64,000 nucleotides of DNA from Lachnospiraceae bacterium (GTDB lineage: Bacteria; Bacillota; Clostridia; Lachnospirales; Lachnospiraceae): positions 3,073 to 67,072 of the forward strand of contig JAEDFR010000003.1 in NCBI GenBank assembly GCA_016297945.1, read 5' to 3'. Under the pieces are notes generated by a model. That model saw nothing but the letters and a program-made list of their open reading frames with translations. It had not been told where the DNA came from and ran no database searches. A program made the translations under genes and the position numbers. Shown here piece after piece: positions 7,446-16,836 of this stretch; position 1 is the stretch's first letter, and the number at the start of each line of letters is the position of its first letter.

Positions 7446-9446
7446 ATGAAGTGGAAAAAGGACAAGACACAATCATCTGAGAATCAGACGCAGTATTTGT
7501 GCAACCGTGTGGAAGAGACTTTTGTTCGTTCACTGAGCTGGGTACTACTCATAGTAACGGTTTTTTCATTGATGATGGTGCTGACAATACTCAATATCAT
7601 GATGGCCAGACAAAATCGTGATCATGCGGATATTTATGCGTCCCAGGTCGATATTGCCATGCAGGAAAAAGTCAGTATGGTTGATTCCATTGCAGGCGGT
7701 ATCAGCAGTGGTACGGTAACAGATCCTAAAGATGTTTTGGCATATGTTGATTCGATGGTTGCACTGGATGATCAGGTTTCAGCAGTATATAGCTGTTATG
7801 ATGAAAATATCACGATTATGAGCGGTGGCTGGGTGCCTCCGGATGATTTTGTGGTTACGGAGCGTGAGTGGTATAAACAGGCACAGGCCAATCCGGATCA
7901 GGTTTATATTTCCGATCCCTATGTGGATTTGCAGTCAGGTGGTATTTGTATTACTCTTGCCAAGGCTACATATAAAAACGGAGATATGATTGGTGTCGTC
8001 GGCATGGATATGTATATGGATGACCTTGTATCTTTGATGGAAGGCAGTTATACCGGCAGCGGATATGTTTTTTTGACAACTGCAGACGGTATTATTCTTG
8101 TACATCCCAACGAAGAGTATTCGTTGAAGGATGAAACGGGTGTTTCGGTTTCAGAAGCAAACCATGGCAGATATCAAAAAGTACTGGAGCAGGAACTGAA
8201 GACCAAGACCATATTGGATTATCGCGGAGGCTTTAAAATGGCTGCCTCTGCCAATTCAGAGGTAACAAGCTGGAAGGTTGTTTCGATGCAGTCAACATGG
8301 CATATGATTTTAATCATGCTTTTGTTTGTCGCTATTTACATAGGAATTTTCTTTGTAGCCAGACAGCTTGCTAAGAAATATACAATTCAAAAAGTGCAGA
8401 AACTGTTTGTGCCGCTTGAGTCCATTAGTTCCAAGGTGACGAGAATTGCAGATGGCGATTTAAATCTGTTCTTTGATGAGGAAAAGAATTCCTACGAGAT
8501 TGAAAACCTGACGGATTCCTTAAATTCAACGATCGAAAGTCTGGGCGGATATATCAATCAGATATCCAATACGGTTACGGCTATCTCCAACAAGGATTTG
8601 ACCGCAACCATAGATACAGAGTTTAAAGGCAGCTTTATCCAGATAAAAGAAGCATTAGAGTCCATTCTTCAGAGCTTGATAGAAGCTTTTACCGGTATCA
8701 GAGAAGAATCGAATATGGTAAATCAATATTCTGAACAATTGGAGCAGACTTCCGAAAATGTTGCAGAAAGTGCAACCAGGCAAAACGTTGCAATCAATTC
8801 CCTTTCGGAAGATGTGGATAATTTAACAGAGCAGACCAGGTTTATTACCGATCGCGCGATGCATGTTCGCAACAATGCAGATATTACCAACGAACATTTG
8901 CAGCATAGTGAAGAGGAAATGGAAGCTTTGGTTCTTGCAATGGAATTAATCGAGAAATCATCGGCAGAAATTGTTGCTTTTGCGGATGAAATCGCCAATA
9001 TTTCCGATCAGACCAATCTCTTGGCATTAAATGCTTCCATAGAGGCTGCAAGAGCCGGTGAGGCAGGACGTGGATTTGCGGTTGTTGCCGGAGAAATCGG
9101 AACGCTTGCTACTTCCAGTGCAGAGGCCAGTGAAAATATCAGTAAGCTGATTAAGGAATCGCAGGATGCGGTTGCACGAGGCAAACAAATGGTTAGTGTC
9201 ACTTCGGCTGCCATGAAACAGGGCATTGATGATTCGCTTGAATCGAAGGTACAGATTGAGCAGATTGTCGAATATGTCAAGAAACAACAAAGCTTTATTG
9301 AGAATATCAATGATGAGTTGAAAAAGATTGCCGAGATGGTAGAAAGCAATGCAGCGAGTGCACAGGAAAATACGGCAATCAGTCAGCAGTTAAGCGGTTG
9401 CTCACAAAATCTATTGGATATGGCTAATTCATTCCGGCTAAACTGA
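7446..9446 (+). CDS. Methyl-accepting chemotaxis protein (dCache sensor)
   Basis: A 666-residue receptor: membrane helix at about 32-57, an extracytoplasmic double-Cache ligand domain to about 275 ([15 protein letters not shown] and GMDMYMD resemble the amino-acid-binding signature of dCache_1), a second helix ([19 protein letters not shown]), a HAMP-like segment, and a long methyl-accepting helical domain. The hairpin tip ([20 protein letters not shown], then [15 protein letters not shown]) contacts CheA/CheW. There is no C-terminal pentapeptide tether. I chose ATG 7446, behind AAGGG, over the ATG at 7401, which lacks a ribosome site. No che genes are nearby, so it is an orphan receptor feeding a remote array. 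Confidence 0.92.
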   Translation: MKWKKDKTQSSENQTQYLCNRVEETFVRSLSWVLLIVTVFSLMMVLTILNIMMARQNRDHADIYASQVDIAMQEKVSMVDSIAGGISSGTVTDPKDVLAYVDSMVALDDQVSAVYSCYDENITIMSGGWVPPDDFVVTEREWYKQAQANPDQVYISDPYVDLQSGGICITLAKATYKNGDMIGVVGMDMYMDDLVSLMEGSYTGSGYVFLTTADGIILVHPNEEYSLKDETGVSVSEANHGRYQKVLEQELKTKTILDYRGGFKMAASANSEVTSWKVVSMQSTWHMILIMLLFVAIYIGIFFVARQLAKKYTIQKVQKLFVPLESISSKVTRIADGDLNLFFDEEKNSYEIENLTDSLNSTIESLGGYINQISNTVTAISNKDLTATIDTEFKGSFIQIKEALESILQSLIEAFTGIREESNMVNQYSEQLEQTSENVAESATRQNVAINSLSEDVDNLTEQTRFITDRAMHVRNNADITNEHLQHSEEEMEALVLAMELIEKSSAEIVAFADEIANISDQTNLLALNASIEAARAGEAGRGFAVVAGEIGTLATSSAEASENISKLIKESQDAVARGKQMVSVTSAAMKQGIDDSLESKVQIEQIVEYVKKQQSFIENINDELKKIAEMVESNAASAQENTAISQQLSGCSQNLLDMANSFRLN

Positions 9447-9543
9447 GAAACATAGATTTTGAAAAGAAAAAGAAGAAAAAGAAAGAAGAGCAGAATAAGA
9501 ATAAAATTGAAATATAAGGCGGAAAAGTAAAAAGAAAAACGAA

Positions 9544-9575
9544 AAGGCGATTTCGGCAGAAATCGTCTTTTTTTT
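9544..9575 (+). terminator. Terminator after the chemotaxis receptor
   Basis: An 11-bp stem (9544-9554 with 9559-9569, one G-T pair) with loop GGCA, followed by a run of eight Ts. The 95 bases between the receptor stop and the hairpin are purine-rich and hold no gene. Confidence 0.85.
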
Positions 9576-9636
9576 ATGGAATGATTGTGCTATACTTGTT
9601 TCGTACTTTTGATTTCACATCACAGGAGGAAAAGAA

Positions 9637-11040
9637 ATGGGTGGATTTTTTGGCGTAGCTTCCAAAGAAAGCTGTACGTTTGATTTGTTTTTTGGAACAG
9701 ATTATCACTCACATTTAGGCACACGAAGAGCCGGAATGGCAGTATATGGTGACAATGGTTTTTCGAAAGAAATTCATAATATCGAAAACACACCGTTTAG
9801 GACAAAATTTGATAAAGAACTTGGTGGTCTGGAAGGAAGATACGGTATCGGATGTATTTCCGATTATGAGGCACAGCCGATATTGGTACGTTCTCATCAC
9901 GGCAGTTTTGCCATTACAACCGTAAGCAAAATCAACAACGCGGACGAAATTGTATCCGAAATATTGAAAGGATCGACGCACTTTTTTGAAATGAGCAACG
10001 GTGAAATCAATTCCACGGAGTTGGTTGCGGCGCTAATTGATCAAAAAGACAATCTGATTGAAGGAATCCAGTATGCTCTGGACGTTGTTGACGGCTCCTT
10101 GTCCATGCTGATTTTAACGCCAATCGGTATCTATGCAGCGAGAGATAAGATGGGCAGGACTCCTGTGGTTTTAGGTAAAAAAGAGGATGCAAGATGTGCC
10201 TGCTTTGAAAGCTTTTCTTATCTGAATCTGGGTTATGAAGATGACCGTGAATTAGGACCGGGTGAAATCGTCGTATTCGATGAAAAAAGCTGCAAGACTT
10301 TGGTAGCACCTGGAAAAGATATGAAGATTTGTACCTTTTTATGGGTTTATTATGGATATCCTTCTGCCAGCTATGAAGGTGTCAGTGTTGAGCAGATGCG
10401 CTACAATTGTGGAAAGCTGTTGGCGCGACGGGACAATGTAGAAGTGGATGTCGTTGCCGGTGTTCCCGATTCGGGTACGGCGCATGCTGTTGGTTATGCC
10501 AATGAATCAGGGATTCCGTTTTCACGTCCGTTTGTGAAGTATACACCGACCTGGCCCCGTTCGTTTATGCCGACCATTCAGCAAAAGCGTGATTTGATTG
10601 CACATATGAAACTGATTCCCGTGCATGACTTAATCAAGGATAAGAGACTGCTGCTGATTGATGATTCGATTGTGCGTGGTACGCAGCTAAGAGAAACAAC
10701 AGAGTTTTTATATGAAAGCGGTGCAAAAGAGGTTCATATCAGACCGGCATGTCCTCCTTTGTTATTTGGCTGCAAGTATCTGAACTTTTCACGTTCCAAG
10801 TCTGAAATGGAACTGATTGCGCGTCGAGTTATCCAGGAGCTTGAAGGTGATGATGTATCCAAAGAGGTATTGCAGGAGTATGCAGACCCGGATAATCCCA
10901 AATACCAGAAGATGGTTGATATGATTTGTGAAAAATTGAATTTTACTTCTCTTCGTTATCATCGTCTGGATGATATGCTTGAAGCAGTTGGAATTGATCC
11001 GGATAAGCTTTGTACGTATTGCTGGAATGGTAAGGAGTAA
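9637..11040 (+). CDS. PurF-like amidophosphoribosyltransferase lacking the N-terminal catalytic Cys
   Basis: A 467-residue protein with a class II glutamine amidotransferase fold followed by a phosphoribosyltransferase domain. PurF makes phosphoribosylamine from PRPP and glutamine. The PRPP loop is intact (LLIDDSIVRGTQ, about 340-351) and the end carries CTYCWNGKE, like the CxxC cluster ligands of Bacillus PurF. However, the chain begins MGGFFGV where true PurF has Met-Cys-Gly, so the glutaminase nucleophile is absent. It may use free ammonia, need a partner, or have another role. An AGGAGG site precedes the ATG, so the start is secure. It is monocistronic, not in a pur operon, and no purine riboswitch is visible upstream. 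Confidence 0.85.
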   Translation: MGGFFGVASKESCTFDLFFGTDYHSHLGTRRAGMAVYGDNGFSKEIHNIENTPFRTKFDKELGGLEGRYGIGCISDYEAQPILVRSHHGSFAITTVSKINNADEIVSEILKGSTHFFEMSNGEINSTELVAALIDQKDNLIEGIQYALDVVDGSLSMLILTPIGIYAARDKMGRTPVVLGKKEDARCACFESFSYLNLGYEDDRELGPGEIVVFDEKSCKTLVAPGKDMKICTFLWVYYGYPSASYEGVSVEQMRYNCGKLLARRDNVEVDVVAGVPDSGTAHAVGYANESGIPFSRPFVKYTPTWPRSFMPTIQQKRDLIAHMKLIPVHDLIKDKRLLLIDDSIVRGTQLRETTEFLYESGAKEVHIRPACPPLLFGCKYLNFSRSKSEMELIARRVIQELEGDDVSKEVLQEYADPDNPKYQKMVDMICEKLNFTSLRYHRLDDMLEAVGIDPDKLCTYCWNGKE

Positions 11041-11069
11041 GAGAGGACATTTATAATGAAATGTTATAA

Positions 11070-11106
11070 CGGCAATTGTGCATGAGCTGTGCAATTGCTG
11101 TTTTTT
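11070..11106 (+). terminator. Terminator of the PurF-like gene
   Basis: A 12-bp stem (11070-11081 with 11089-11100, with G-T pairs), a 7-base loop, then six Ts. Confidence 0.85.
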
Positions 11107-11212
11107 CCTTTATGGAAAATTATTTTTTTCGAAAATGAAAACAATAGAAAAGAAAATAGTATATGAAAGCGGATAAAAATAAAGGGTAATTTCAATGAAC
11201 ACTAAAAATAAG

Positions 11213-11270
11213 TAGACATATTTGGCGCAATGATATATAATTTAAATATCAAAAAGACAGAAATGGCGCA
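11213..11270 (+). promoter_or_regulatory. Promoter and direct-repeat operator of the HipBA-like pair
   Basis: TAGACA (11213-11218), 17 bases, TATAAT (11236-11241). TGGCGCA occurs at 11223-11229 in the spacer and again at 11264-11270, 41 bases apart and just before the start codon. Repeats flanking the -10 are a typical arrangement for autoregulation by a toxin-antitoxin complex; that role is inferred. Confidence 0.55.
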
Positions 11271-11275
11271 TTATT

Positions 11276-11608
11276 ATGAGTGGACAAAAAGACTATAAAG
11301 AATATATTAGTGAATTAGGTAAGAAAATAAAGATATATAGAATTATGAAGGAAATGTCTCAACAAGACCTGGAGGACAAAACTGGTGTTTCGAAGAGAAG
11401 TATATCCAGATTGGAACAAGGAGAAACTGTGCAAGTTGATAATTTGTTTAAAATTCTTTTGGCTTTAGATCTTGGAGATAATATAGAATTATTGGTTCCG
11501 GATCAAACTAAGAGACCCAGTTTTTATCTTGAAAAGACAGATAATAAACCTAAAAGAGTAAGGAAAAAGACCGTAAAAAATGGTTTTAAATGGGGTGATG
11601 AGGAGTGA
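11276..11608 (+). CDS. HipB-like helix-turn-helix antitoxin
   Basis: A 110-residue protein with an Xre/Cro-type helix-turn-helix at about residues 16-70 (MSQQDLEDKTGVSKRSISRL, then EQGETVQVDNLFKILLAL). A basic C-terminal tail (KPKRVRKKTVKNG) may bind the kinase or DNA. By family analogy it would neutralise the HipA-like kinase encoded next and repress the shared promoter. The ribosome site before the ATG is weak. Its stop overlaps the start of the kinase gene by four bases. Both genes are richer in ATA and AGA codons than their neighbours, hinting at horizontal arrival. Confidence 0.8.
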   Translation: MSGQKDYKEYISELGKKIKIYRIMKEMSQQDLEDKTGVSKRSISRLEQGETVQVDNLFKILLALDLGDNIELLVPDQTKRPSFYLEKTDNKPKRVRKKTVKNGFKWGDEE

Positions 11609-12906
11609 ATGATACAGCAGAAGTTTATCTATGGGGAACAAGAATAGGTATTATTCATCAGGATATTACAAAGGCGTTTGCATCCTTTGAATTTGATAAT
11701 GATTTTATGGACAGTGGAATCGAAGTATCTCCGTTTCGTATGCCACTTGGAAGGAATATATATGAATTTCCTACTTTGATAGGAGAACCTTTTTACGGAA
11801 TGCCTGGTCTGGTGTCAGATTCTCTTCCTGACAGGTTTGGTAATGCGGTCATAGAACAGTGGCTTATGTCTCTTGGAAAATCATTGTCAGATTTTACAGC
11901 GATTGACAGACTTTGCTATACAGGAAAGCGAGGAATGGGTGCACTTGAATATGTACCTGCAAGTACTGATATTAAGGATATAGATGAGAACATCAATATA
12001 AAAGAGATGGTTAAATTTGCATCTGATATATTAGCTGATAGAGAAGAAATAACATTAAAGGCAAATGACAATTTAACATATGCTCAATTAGTACAGGTTG
12101 GAAGTTCTGCAGGAGGAGCTAGAGCAAAAGCAGTAATAGCCTGGAATGAAAAGACAAATGAAGTAAGATCGGGACAGACACAGTTAGGTCCCGGATATGA
12201 TTACTGGCTGTTGAAATTTGATAATGTTTCAAAAAATGGTGATCATGGTCTTGAGGATAAACCGGAATATACTTTAATAGAATATGCGTACTATCTCATG
12301 GCAAGAAAAGCCGGTATTACAATGAACGAGTGCAGGATATATAATAGCGAGGGCGATCATCATTTTATGACGAAACGATTTGATCGCAAGGATGGTAAAA
12401 AACTCCACATGCAGTCTCTTGGAGCTTTGACACATATAAGTTATCAGGATCCTGGAGCATGCGGATATGAGCTTGCAGCCATGTATATGAAAGAATTAGG
12501 ACTCTCTTATAAAGAGATTGAACAGTTTTATCGTAGAATGGTGTTTAATTGTCTTGCAGTCAATCAGGACGATCATGTTAAGAATATCTCATTTATTATG
12601 GACAAAACAGGTAAGTGGATGCTTTCACCGGCATATGATATTACTTTTTCATATAATCCAACTAATAAATGGCTGAGAGCACATCAAATGACTGTTAATG
12701 GTAAAACGATGAAAATAGGATTAGCTGATTTGCTTGAATCAGGTAGTAAAATGGGAATAAAGGAAAGACGATGCAAGGCTATCATCAATGAGGTTAGTTT
12801 ATCAGTTGATGATTTTCAAATGTTTGCTGAGCAGGTTGGGATAACAGAAAAAACATGCGAATATATTCATTCGATAATCGCTGCTAACAGGGTGTATTTA
12901 GAGTAG
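11605..12906 (+). CDS. HipA-like Ser/Thr kinase toxin
   Basis: A 433-residue protein with the HipA N-terminal subdomain and a kinase core. Motifs are a glycine-rich ATP loop VGSSAGGARAKA (about 165-176), the catalytic loop NQDDHVKN (about 318-325) and the metal-binding AYDIT (about 345). HipA-type toxins phosphorylate tRNA synthetases or other targets and trigger dormancy. Here the target is unknown. The start is GTG in the overlap GTGA with the HipB-like stop, indicating translational coupling. All key kinase residues look present, so the toxin is probably active. Low-GC codon choice matches the HipB-like gene. Confidence 0.88.
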   Translation: MNDTAEVYLWGTRIGIIHQDITKAFASFEFDNDFMDSGIEVSPFRMPLGRNIYEFPTLIGEPFYGMPGLVSDSLPDRFGNAVIEQWLMSLGKSLSDFTAIDRLCYTGKRGMGALEYVPASTDIKDIDENINIKEMVKFASDILADREEITLKANDNLTYAQLVQVGSSAGGARAKAVIAWNEKTNEVRSGQTQLGPGYDYWLLKFDNVSKNGDHGLEDKPEYTLIEYAYYLMARKAGITMNECRIYNSEGDHHFMTKRFDRKDGKKLHMQSLGALTHISYQDPGACGYELAAMYMKELGLSYKEIEQFYRRMVFNCLAVNQDDHVKNISFIMDKTGKWMLSPAYDITFSYNPTNKWLRAHQMTVNGKTMKIGLADLLESGSKMGIKERRCKAIINEVSLSVDDFQMFAEQVGITEKTCEYIHSIIAANRVYLE

Positions 12907-13008
12907 AAAATATATAATACTTGAAAATATACAATGAAATCACACTGAGACGCCAGTCTATGTGGTATAATAAACGTAGTTTGCATATGTGAAGAAAGGG
13001 TGTTACAA

Positions 13009-14025
13009 ATGGAAGAAAAATTAATCGGACAGAATACAACAAAACCGAATTCATTAAAACAAAAAAAATTATTTTCAAAAATAGGACTTTGTTTTTTCGT
13101 TGGAACCATGATTATTACGGGGATTCAATTGGGGCTTGGAAATCTATTCTCGGTTCTGTTTCCTAAAATATATGAGAAATATGCCTTTTTAGTGATGATG
13201 TTACCTATGTATATCATTGCAATTCCTATTATAGTTTTTATGTTAACCAGAATTCGCCCGGTTGCAACAATTGAAAAAGCGAAACTTGGTGTCAAAGAGA
13301 TATTGGGCTTCTTTTTAGTCAGCTATGCCGGTATGTATATTTCAAATATCATCGGAAACTATCTGGCTTCTGTCATTGCTATGGTTAAACAAGGAGAGGT
13401 AAATAATGTAATAACGCAAGTGGCAACCGGTAATGATTGGTGGATGAATGTGCTTATTATGGTTATTTGCGCTCCGATAGCGGAGGAACTGTTGTTTCGT
13501 AAATTGCTTATCGACAGAACCGTTCAATTTGGCGAAAAACTGGCTATCATATTATCAGCGCTGATGTTTGCATTTTATCACGGCAATATCTATCAGTTTT
13601 GTTATGCATTTGTGTTAGGCTGCGTGTTTGGCTATGTGTATGTCAAATCCGGAAAAATGATTTATACCATTGTTTTACATATGATGATTAACTTCATGGG
13701 CTCTATTGCCAGTGTTCTGGTTGTAAAAGTCAGTGGTCTTACAAAGATTATGGATGGCAGTATTACCGATCCGAATGAGATGGTTTCCTACCTGATGGGA
13801 AATCTGAGTGGACTAGCTGTATTTGGCATCTACTTTCTTGTAATTATTGCTATCGTCATAGGCGGTATTATTGTACTGGCTGTCAACTTTAAGAAGATAT
13901 CCTTGCAGCCTGCAAGTGAGCCGATTGAAAAGGGACAGGTGTTTAAGACGGTTGCCCTGAATCTTGGTATGGGACTGTTTTTTGTATTTTGGATTGCGTT
14001 TATGATATATGCAACACTGATTTAA
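13009..14025 (+). CDS. CPBP-family intramembrane metalloprotease
   Basis: A 338-residue protein with about eight membrane helices. The CPBP (CAAX protease/bacteriocin-processing) motifs are present: EELLFR at about 158-163, FYHGN with His at about 191, and VLHMMINF with His at about 224. These residues form the metal or catalytic site in the family. Roles range from bacteriocin self-immunity to peptide processing; none can be assigned here. A cytosolic N-tail of about 25 polar residues precedes the first helix. ATG 13009 is chosen, with AAGAAAGGG 8 bases ahead. TATAAT at 12966-12971 is a likely -10. It is followed 20 bases later by ade. Confidence 0.85.
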   Translation: MEEKLIGQNTTKPNSLKQKKLFSKIGLCFFVGTMIITGIQLGLGNLFSVLFPKIYEKYAFLVMMLPMYIIAIPIIVFMLTRIRPVATIEKAKLGVKEILGFFLVSYAGMYISNIIGNYLASVIAMVKQGEVNNVITQVATGNDWWMNVLIMVICAPIAEELLFRKLLIDRTVQFGEKLAIILSALMFAFYHGNIYQFCYAFVLGCVFGYVYVKSGKMIYTIVLHMMINFMGSIASVLVVKVSGLTKIMDGSITDPNEMVSYLMGNLSGLAVFGIYFLVIIAIVIGGIIVLAVNFKKISLQPASEPIEKGQVFKTVALNLGMGLFFVFWIAFMIYATLI

Positions 14026-14045
14026 ATAAAAATGGAGGGTTGGCA

Positions 14046-15782
14046 ATGGAAAAGGCAGAATTAAAAAAATTAATTGAAGTAGCCGGTGGCAGAAGGAAAG
14101 CAGATCTGGTAATCAAAAACTGTAAGGTCGTCAATGTATTTTCCGGAAAGATTGTAGAGGGCGATATTGCAATCAGTGATAATTGGATTGCAGGCGTTGG
14201 GCAATATGAAGGCGAGCAGGAAATTGATGCAAACGGAATGTATGCAGCTCCCTGTTATATCGACAGTCATATTCATATTGAATCTTCGTATGTTTCACCG
14301 GAGGAACTGGGAAAACTATTAGTACCCCACGGCACATCGACCATTATTGCCGATCCGCATGAAATTGTGAATGTATGCGGCATAAAAGGGCTGGATTATA
14401 TGATGGAGGCAGCAAAAAATACGGCTCTTGATATTCAGTATATGCTTCCGTCCTGTGTACCGAGCACACCGTTTGAAAATGCCGGTGCCGTTATCAATGC
14501 ACCGGAAATGGAAGAGCCTATTTTACGAAAACGGATATTAGGCTTAGGTGAGTTTATGAATTCGGTCGGCGTGATCAATTGTGATGACAGCGTTTTAGAT
14601 AAACTGATGGTAGCCAAAAAAGCCGAAAAGCTGATTGACGGACATGCGCCGGCAACATCCGGCAAGGATCTCAACGCCTATTCTTCAGCGCGCATTCTGG
14701 CAGATCACGAATGTTCCACAGTAGAAGAGATGCAGGATCGCATTGATAACGGTATGTATGTATTGTTAAGACAGGGCTCGGCCTGTCACAATCTGCGTAC
14801 GCTGTTAAAAGGCGTAACAACAGAAAACAGCCGTCGTTGTCTGCTTTGCTCCGATGACCGTCAACCCAAAACAATATTGGAAGAAGGCCATCTGGATAAC
14901 CATTTGAAAATCTGTGTGGAAGAAGGTATTGATGCTGTTACTGCCATTCGTATGGCAACCTTAAATGCAGCAGAATGTTTTGGATTAAAGGATAAAGGTG
15001 CGGTTGCTCCCGGATATTGCGCAGATATCGTATTGCTGCAGGATCTGGTTGATTTTAAGGCGGGACAAGTAATCCTTGGAGGCAAAGTCGTTGCCAAAGA
15101 CGGTGTTTATTTAAGAGAAGAAGAAAAATACAGCATTGATTCAGTAAAGGGAAGTATTGTTTTAAAAGACTTTTCTGCTGATAAATTCAAGATGCATTTA
15201 AAAAGCAATCATGTCAATGTGATTCAGATTTTACCGGGAGGAGTTGTGACGGGCAAAGCGACAGCTACCGTGCAACTGGATGAAGAGGGAGAATTTATCT
15301 ATCATCCCGATGAAGATATTGTGAAAGTAGCAGTTGTGGAACGGCATCACGGAACCGGAAATGTTGCCTGTGCCTTTTTGAAGGGCTATGGCATCAAAAC
15401 GGGCGCAGTTGCGATTTCCATTGCACATGATTCTCATAATATTATTGTTGCAGGTACATCGGATGCGGAGATGGAAGCTGCTGTTTTACATTTAAAAGAG
15501 CAGGAAGGCGGAATTGTGTTGGTAAAGGATTTAAAAGTGATAGAAAGTATGCCGATGCCGATTGCAGGATTGATGAGTGAAAAGAGCGGTGAATGGGTAA
15601 AAGATAAGCTGACCGCTATCCACGACATAGCAAGAAAAGAACTTGGAATTTATGGTGAAGTAGATCCGGTTATGACACTTTGCTTTATGTCGTTACCGGT
15701 AATTCCGGATTTAAAACTGACGGATGAGGGATTATTTGATGTAACCAAATTCTGTTTTATTCCGGTAGAGGCAGAAGGATGA
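14046..15782 (+). CDS. ade: Adenine deaminase
   Basis: A 578-residue amidohydrolase that converts adenine to hypoxanthine and ammonia in purine salvage. The metal-site motif SHIHIESS lies at about residues 72-79, followed by IIADPHEIVNVCG. HAPATSGKDLNAY, LCSDDRQP and the C-terminal MPMPIAGLMS stretch are typical of Ade. GGAGGGTT lies 7 bases before the ATG at 14046; an upstream ATG at 13989 lies inside the CPBP gene and is rejected. The stop overlaps the asparaginase start by four bases (ATGA). The two together would both release ammonia. Confidence 0.94.
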   Translation: MEKAELKKLIEVAGGRRKADLVIKNCKVVNVFSGKIVEGDIAISDNWIAGVGQYEGEQEIDANGMYAAPCYIDSHIHIESSYVSPEELGKLLVPHGTSTIIADPHEIVNVCGIKGLDYMMEAAKNTALDIQYMLPSCVPSTPFENAGAVINAPEMEEPILRKRILGLGEFMNSVGVINCDDSVLDKLMVAKKAEKLIDGHAPATSGKDLNAYSSARILADHECSTVEEMQDRIDNGMYVLLRQGSACHNLRTLLKGVTTENSRRCLLCSDDRQPKTILEEGHLDNHLKICVEEGIDAVTAIRMATLNAAECFGLKDKGAVAPGYCADIVLLQDLVDFKAGQVILGGKVVAKDGVYLREEEKYSIDSVKGSIVLKDFSADKFKMHLKSNHVNVIQILPGGVVTGKATATVQLDEEGEFIYHPDEDIVKVAVVERHHGTGNVACAFLKGYGIKTGAVAISIAHDSHNIIVAGTSDAEMEAAVLHLKEQEGGIVLVKDLKVIESMPMPIAGLMSEKSGEWVKDKLTAIHDIARKELGIYGEVDPVMTLCFMSLPVIPDLKLTDEGLFDVTKFCFIPVEAEG

Positions 15783-16807
15783 AACGCATACTGATTTTAA
15801 TGACCGGAGGTACAATTGCATCCATTCCGACAGAGGATGGACTGATGCCGGCTTCTGACTCTGTGTTTCGTGGATTTGATTACGGAAAAACAGTGAAAAC
15901 TCTATACCCTATGGGAGAGTTTGATGAAAAAGAGATTGTGCTTGACTGGAAAGAGGTATTCTGTTTAGACAGTACGAATATTTCTCCAAAAGAATGGGCA
16001 GGACTTGCATTAGAAATACAGACTGCTTTGTCTGATATTTCTTATGACGGTATTGTGGTCACGCATGGAACCGATACGATGGCTTATACGATGGCAGGTA
16101 TCTTTTATATGCTTTCTAACGTAACAAAGCCGGTTGTCTTTACCGGATCGCAATTGCCGTTTGATTCACCCGATACAGATGCTATAAAAAATCTGACAGA
16201 TGCGATTGATGTGGCAAGCTCCAATCAGAAGGGAATTGTGCTTGTTTTTGGCGGGAAAATCATAGACGCCTTATGTGCCAAGAAAGTTTACTCCAGACAA
16301 ATGGCGGCATTTGAGAGTATCAATGCAGAGGATGTCGGAGAAATTGACGCGTGTGGAAATGTGGTTTGGAAACATAGACCATCTGTTTCTGTGAATATAG
16401 AACTGCCGGATAATACTTACTTAAATATCTGTGGAGATGATGTTGCAAAACGGATTTCACCATGTATCAGACTAATGCCGGGGATGAGCGGTGATTTCAT
16501 TGATAATCTGGTTGCATCCGGATACCGCGCCATTATTTTGGAGGCATTTGGCTGTGGCGGTGTTCCGAACAATCTGTTACCATTCATGATTCGTGCAACA
16601 AAAAATCGGGTGGTTGTCTGCATCGTCAGTCAGTGCCTTTATGACGGTACGGATTTATCGGTTTATCAGGTTGGCATTGAGGCAAAAAAAGCAGGGGTAA
16701 TATCTGCCGGTATGATGACAGTCGAAGCACTCAGTGCTAAAATCATGTGGGCATTTTCACAGAGTGATGATTATGATACGGTTGTGAGTTTGCTCAAGCA
16801 AGCTTGA
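15779..16807 (+). CDS. ansA: L-asparaginase (type I-like, cytoplasmic)
   Basis: A 342-residue asparaginase hydrolysing asparagine to aspartate and ammonia. The first catalytic Thr motif TGGTIAS is at residues 9-15 and the second, THGTDTMAYT, at about 94-103. There is no signal peptide, so it acts in the cytoplasm, as expected for type I. Length is standard. It is translationally coupled to ade through the ATGA overlap and followed after 29 bases by the YeiH-type gene, so the three appear to form one operon. Confidence 0.9.
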   Translation: MKRILILMTGGTIASIPTEDGLMPASDSVFRGFDYGKTVKTLYPMGEFDEKEIVLDWKEVFCLDSTNISPKEWAGLALEIQTALSDISYDGIVVTHGTDTMAYTMAGIFYMLSNVTKPVVFTGSQLPFDSPDTDAIKNLTDAIDVASSNQKGIVLVFGGKIIDALCAKKVYSRQMAAFESINAEDVGEIDACGNVVWKHRPSVSVNIELPDNTYLNICGDDVAKRISPCIRLMPGMSGDFIDNLVASGYRAIILEAFGCGGVPNNLLPFMIRATKNRVVVCIVSQCLYDGTDLSVYQVGIEAKKAGVISAGMMTVEALSAKIMWAFSQSDDYDTVVSLLKQA

Positions 16808-16836
16808 GTGGTATTAGTTGATACATTGAGGAGATT

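Noticed and set aside
9576..9636. Purine riboswitch before the PurF-like gene
   Set aside because: The 60-base gap is too short and lacks the aptamer's conserved loops.
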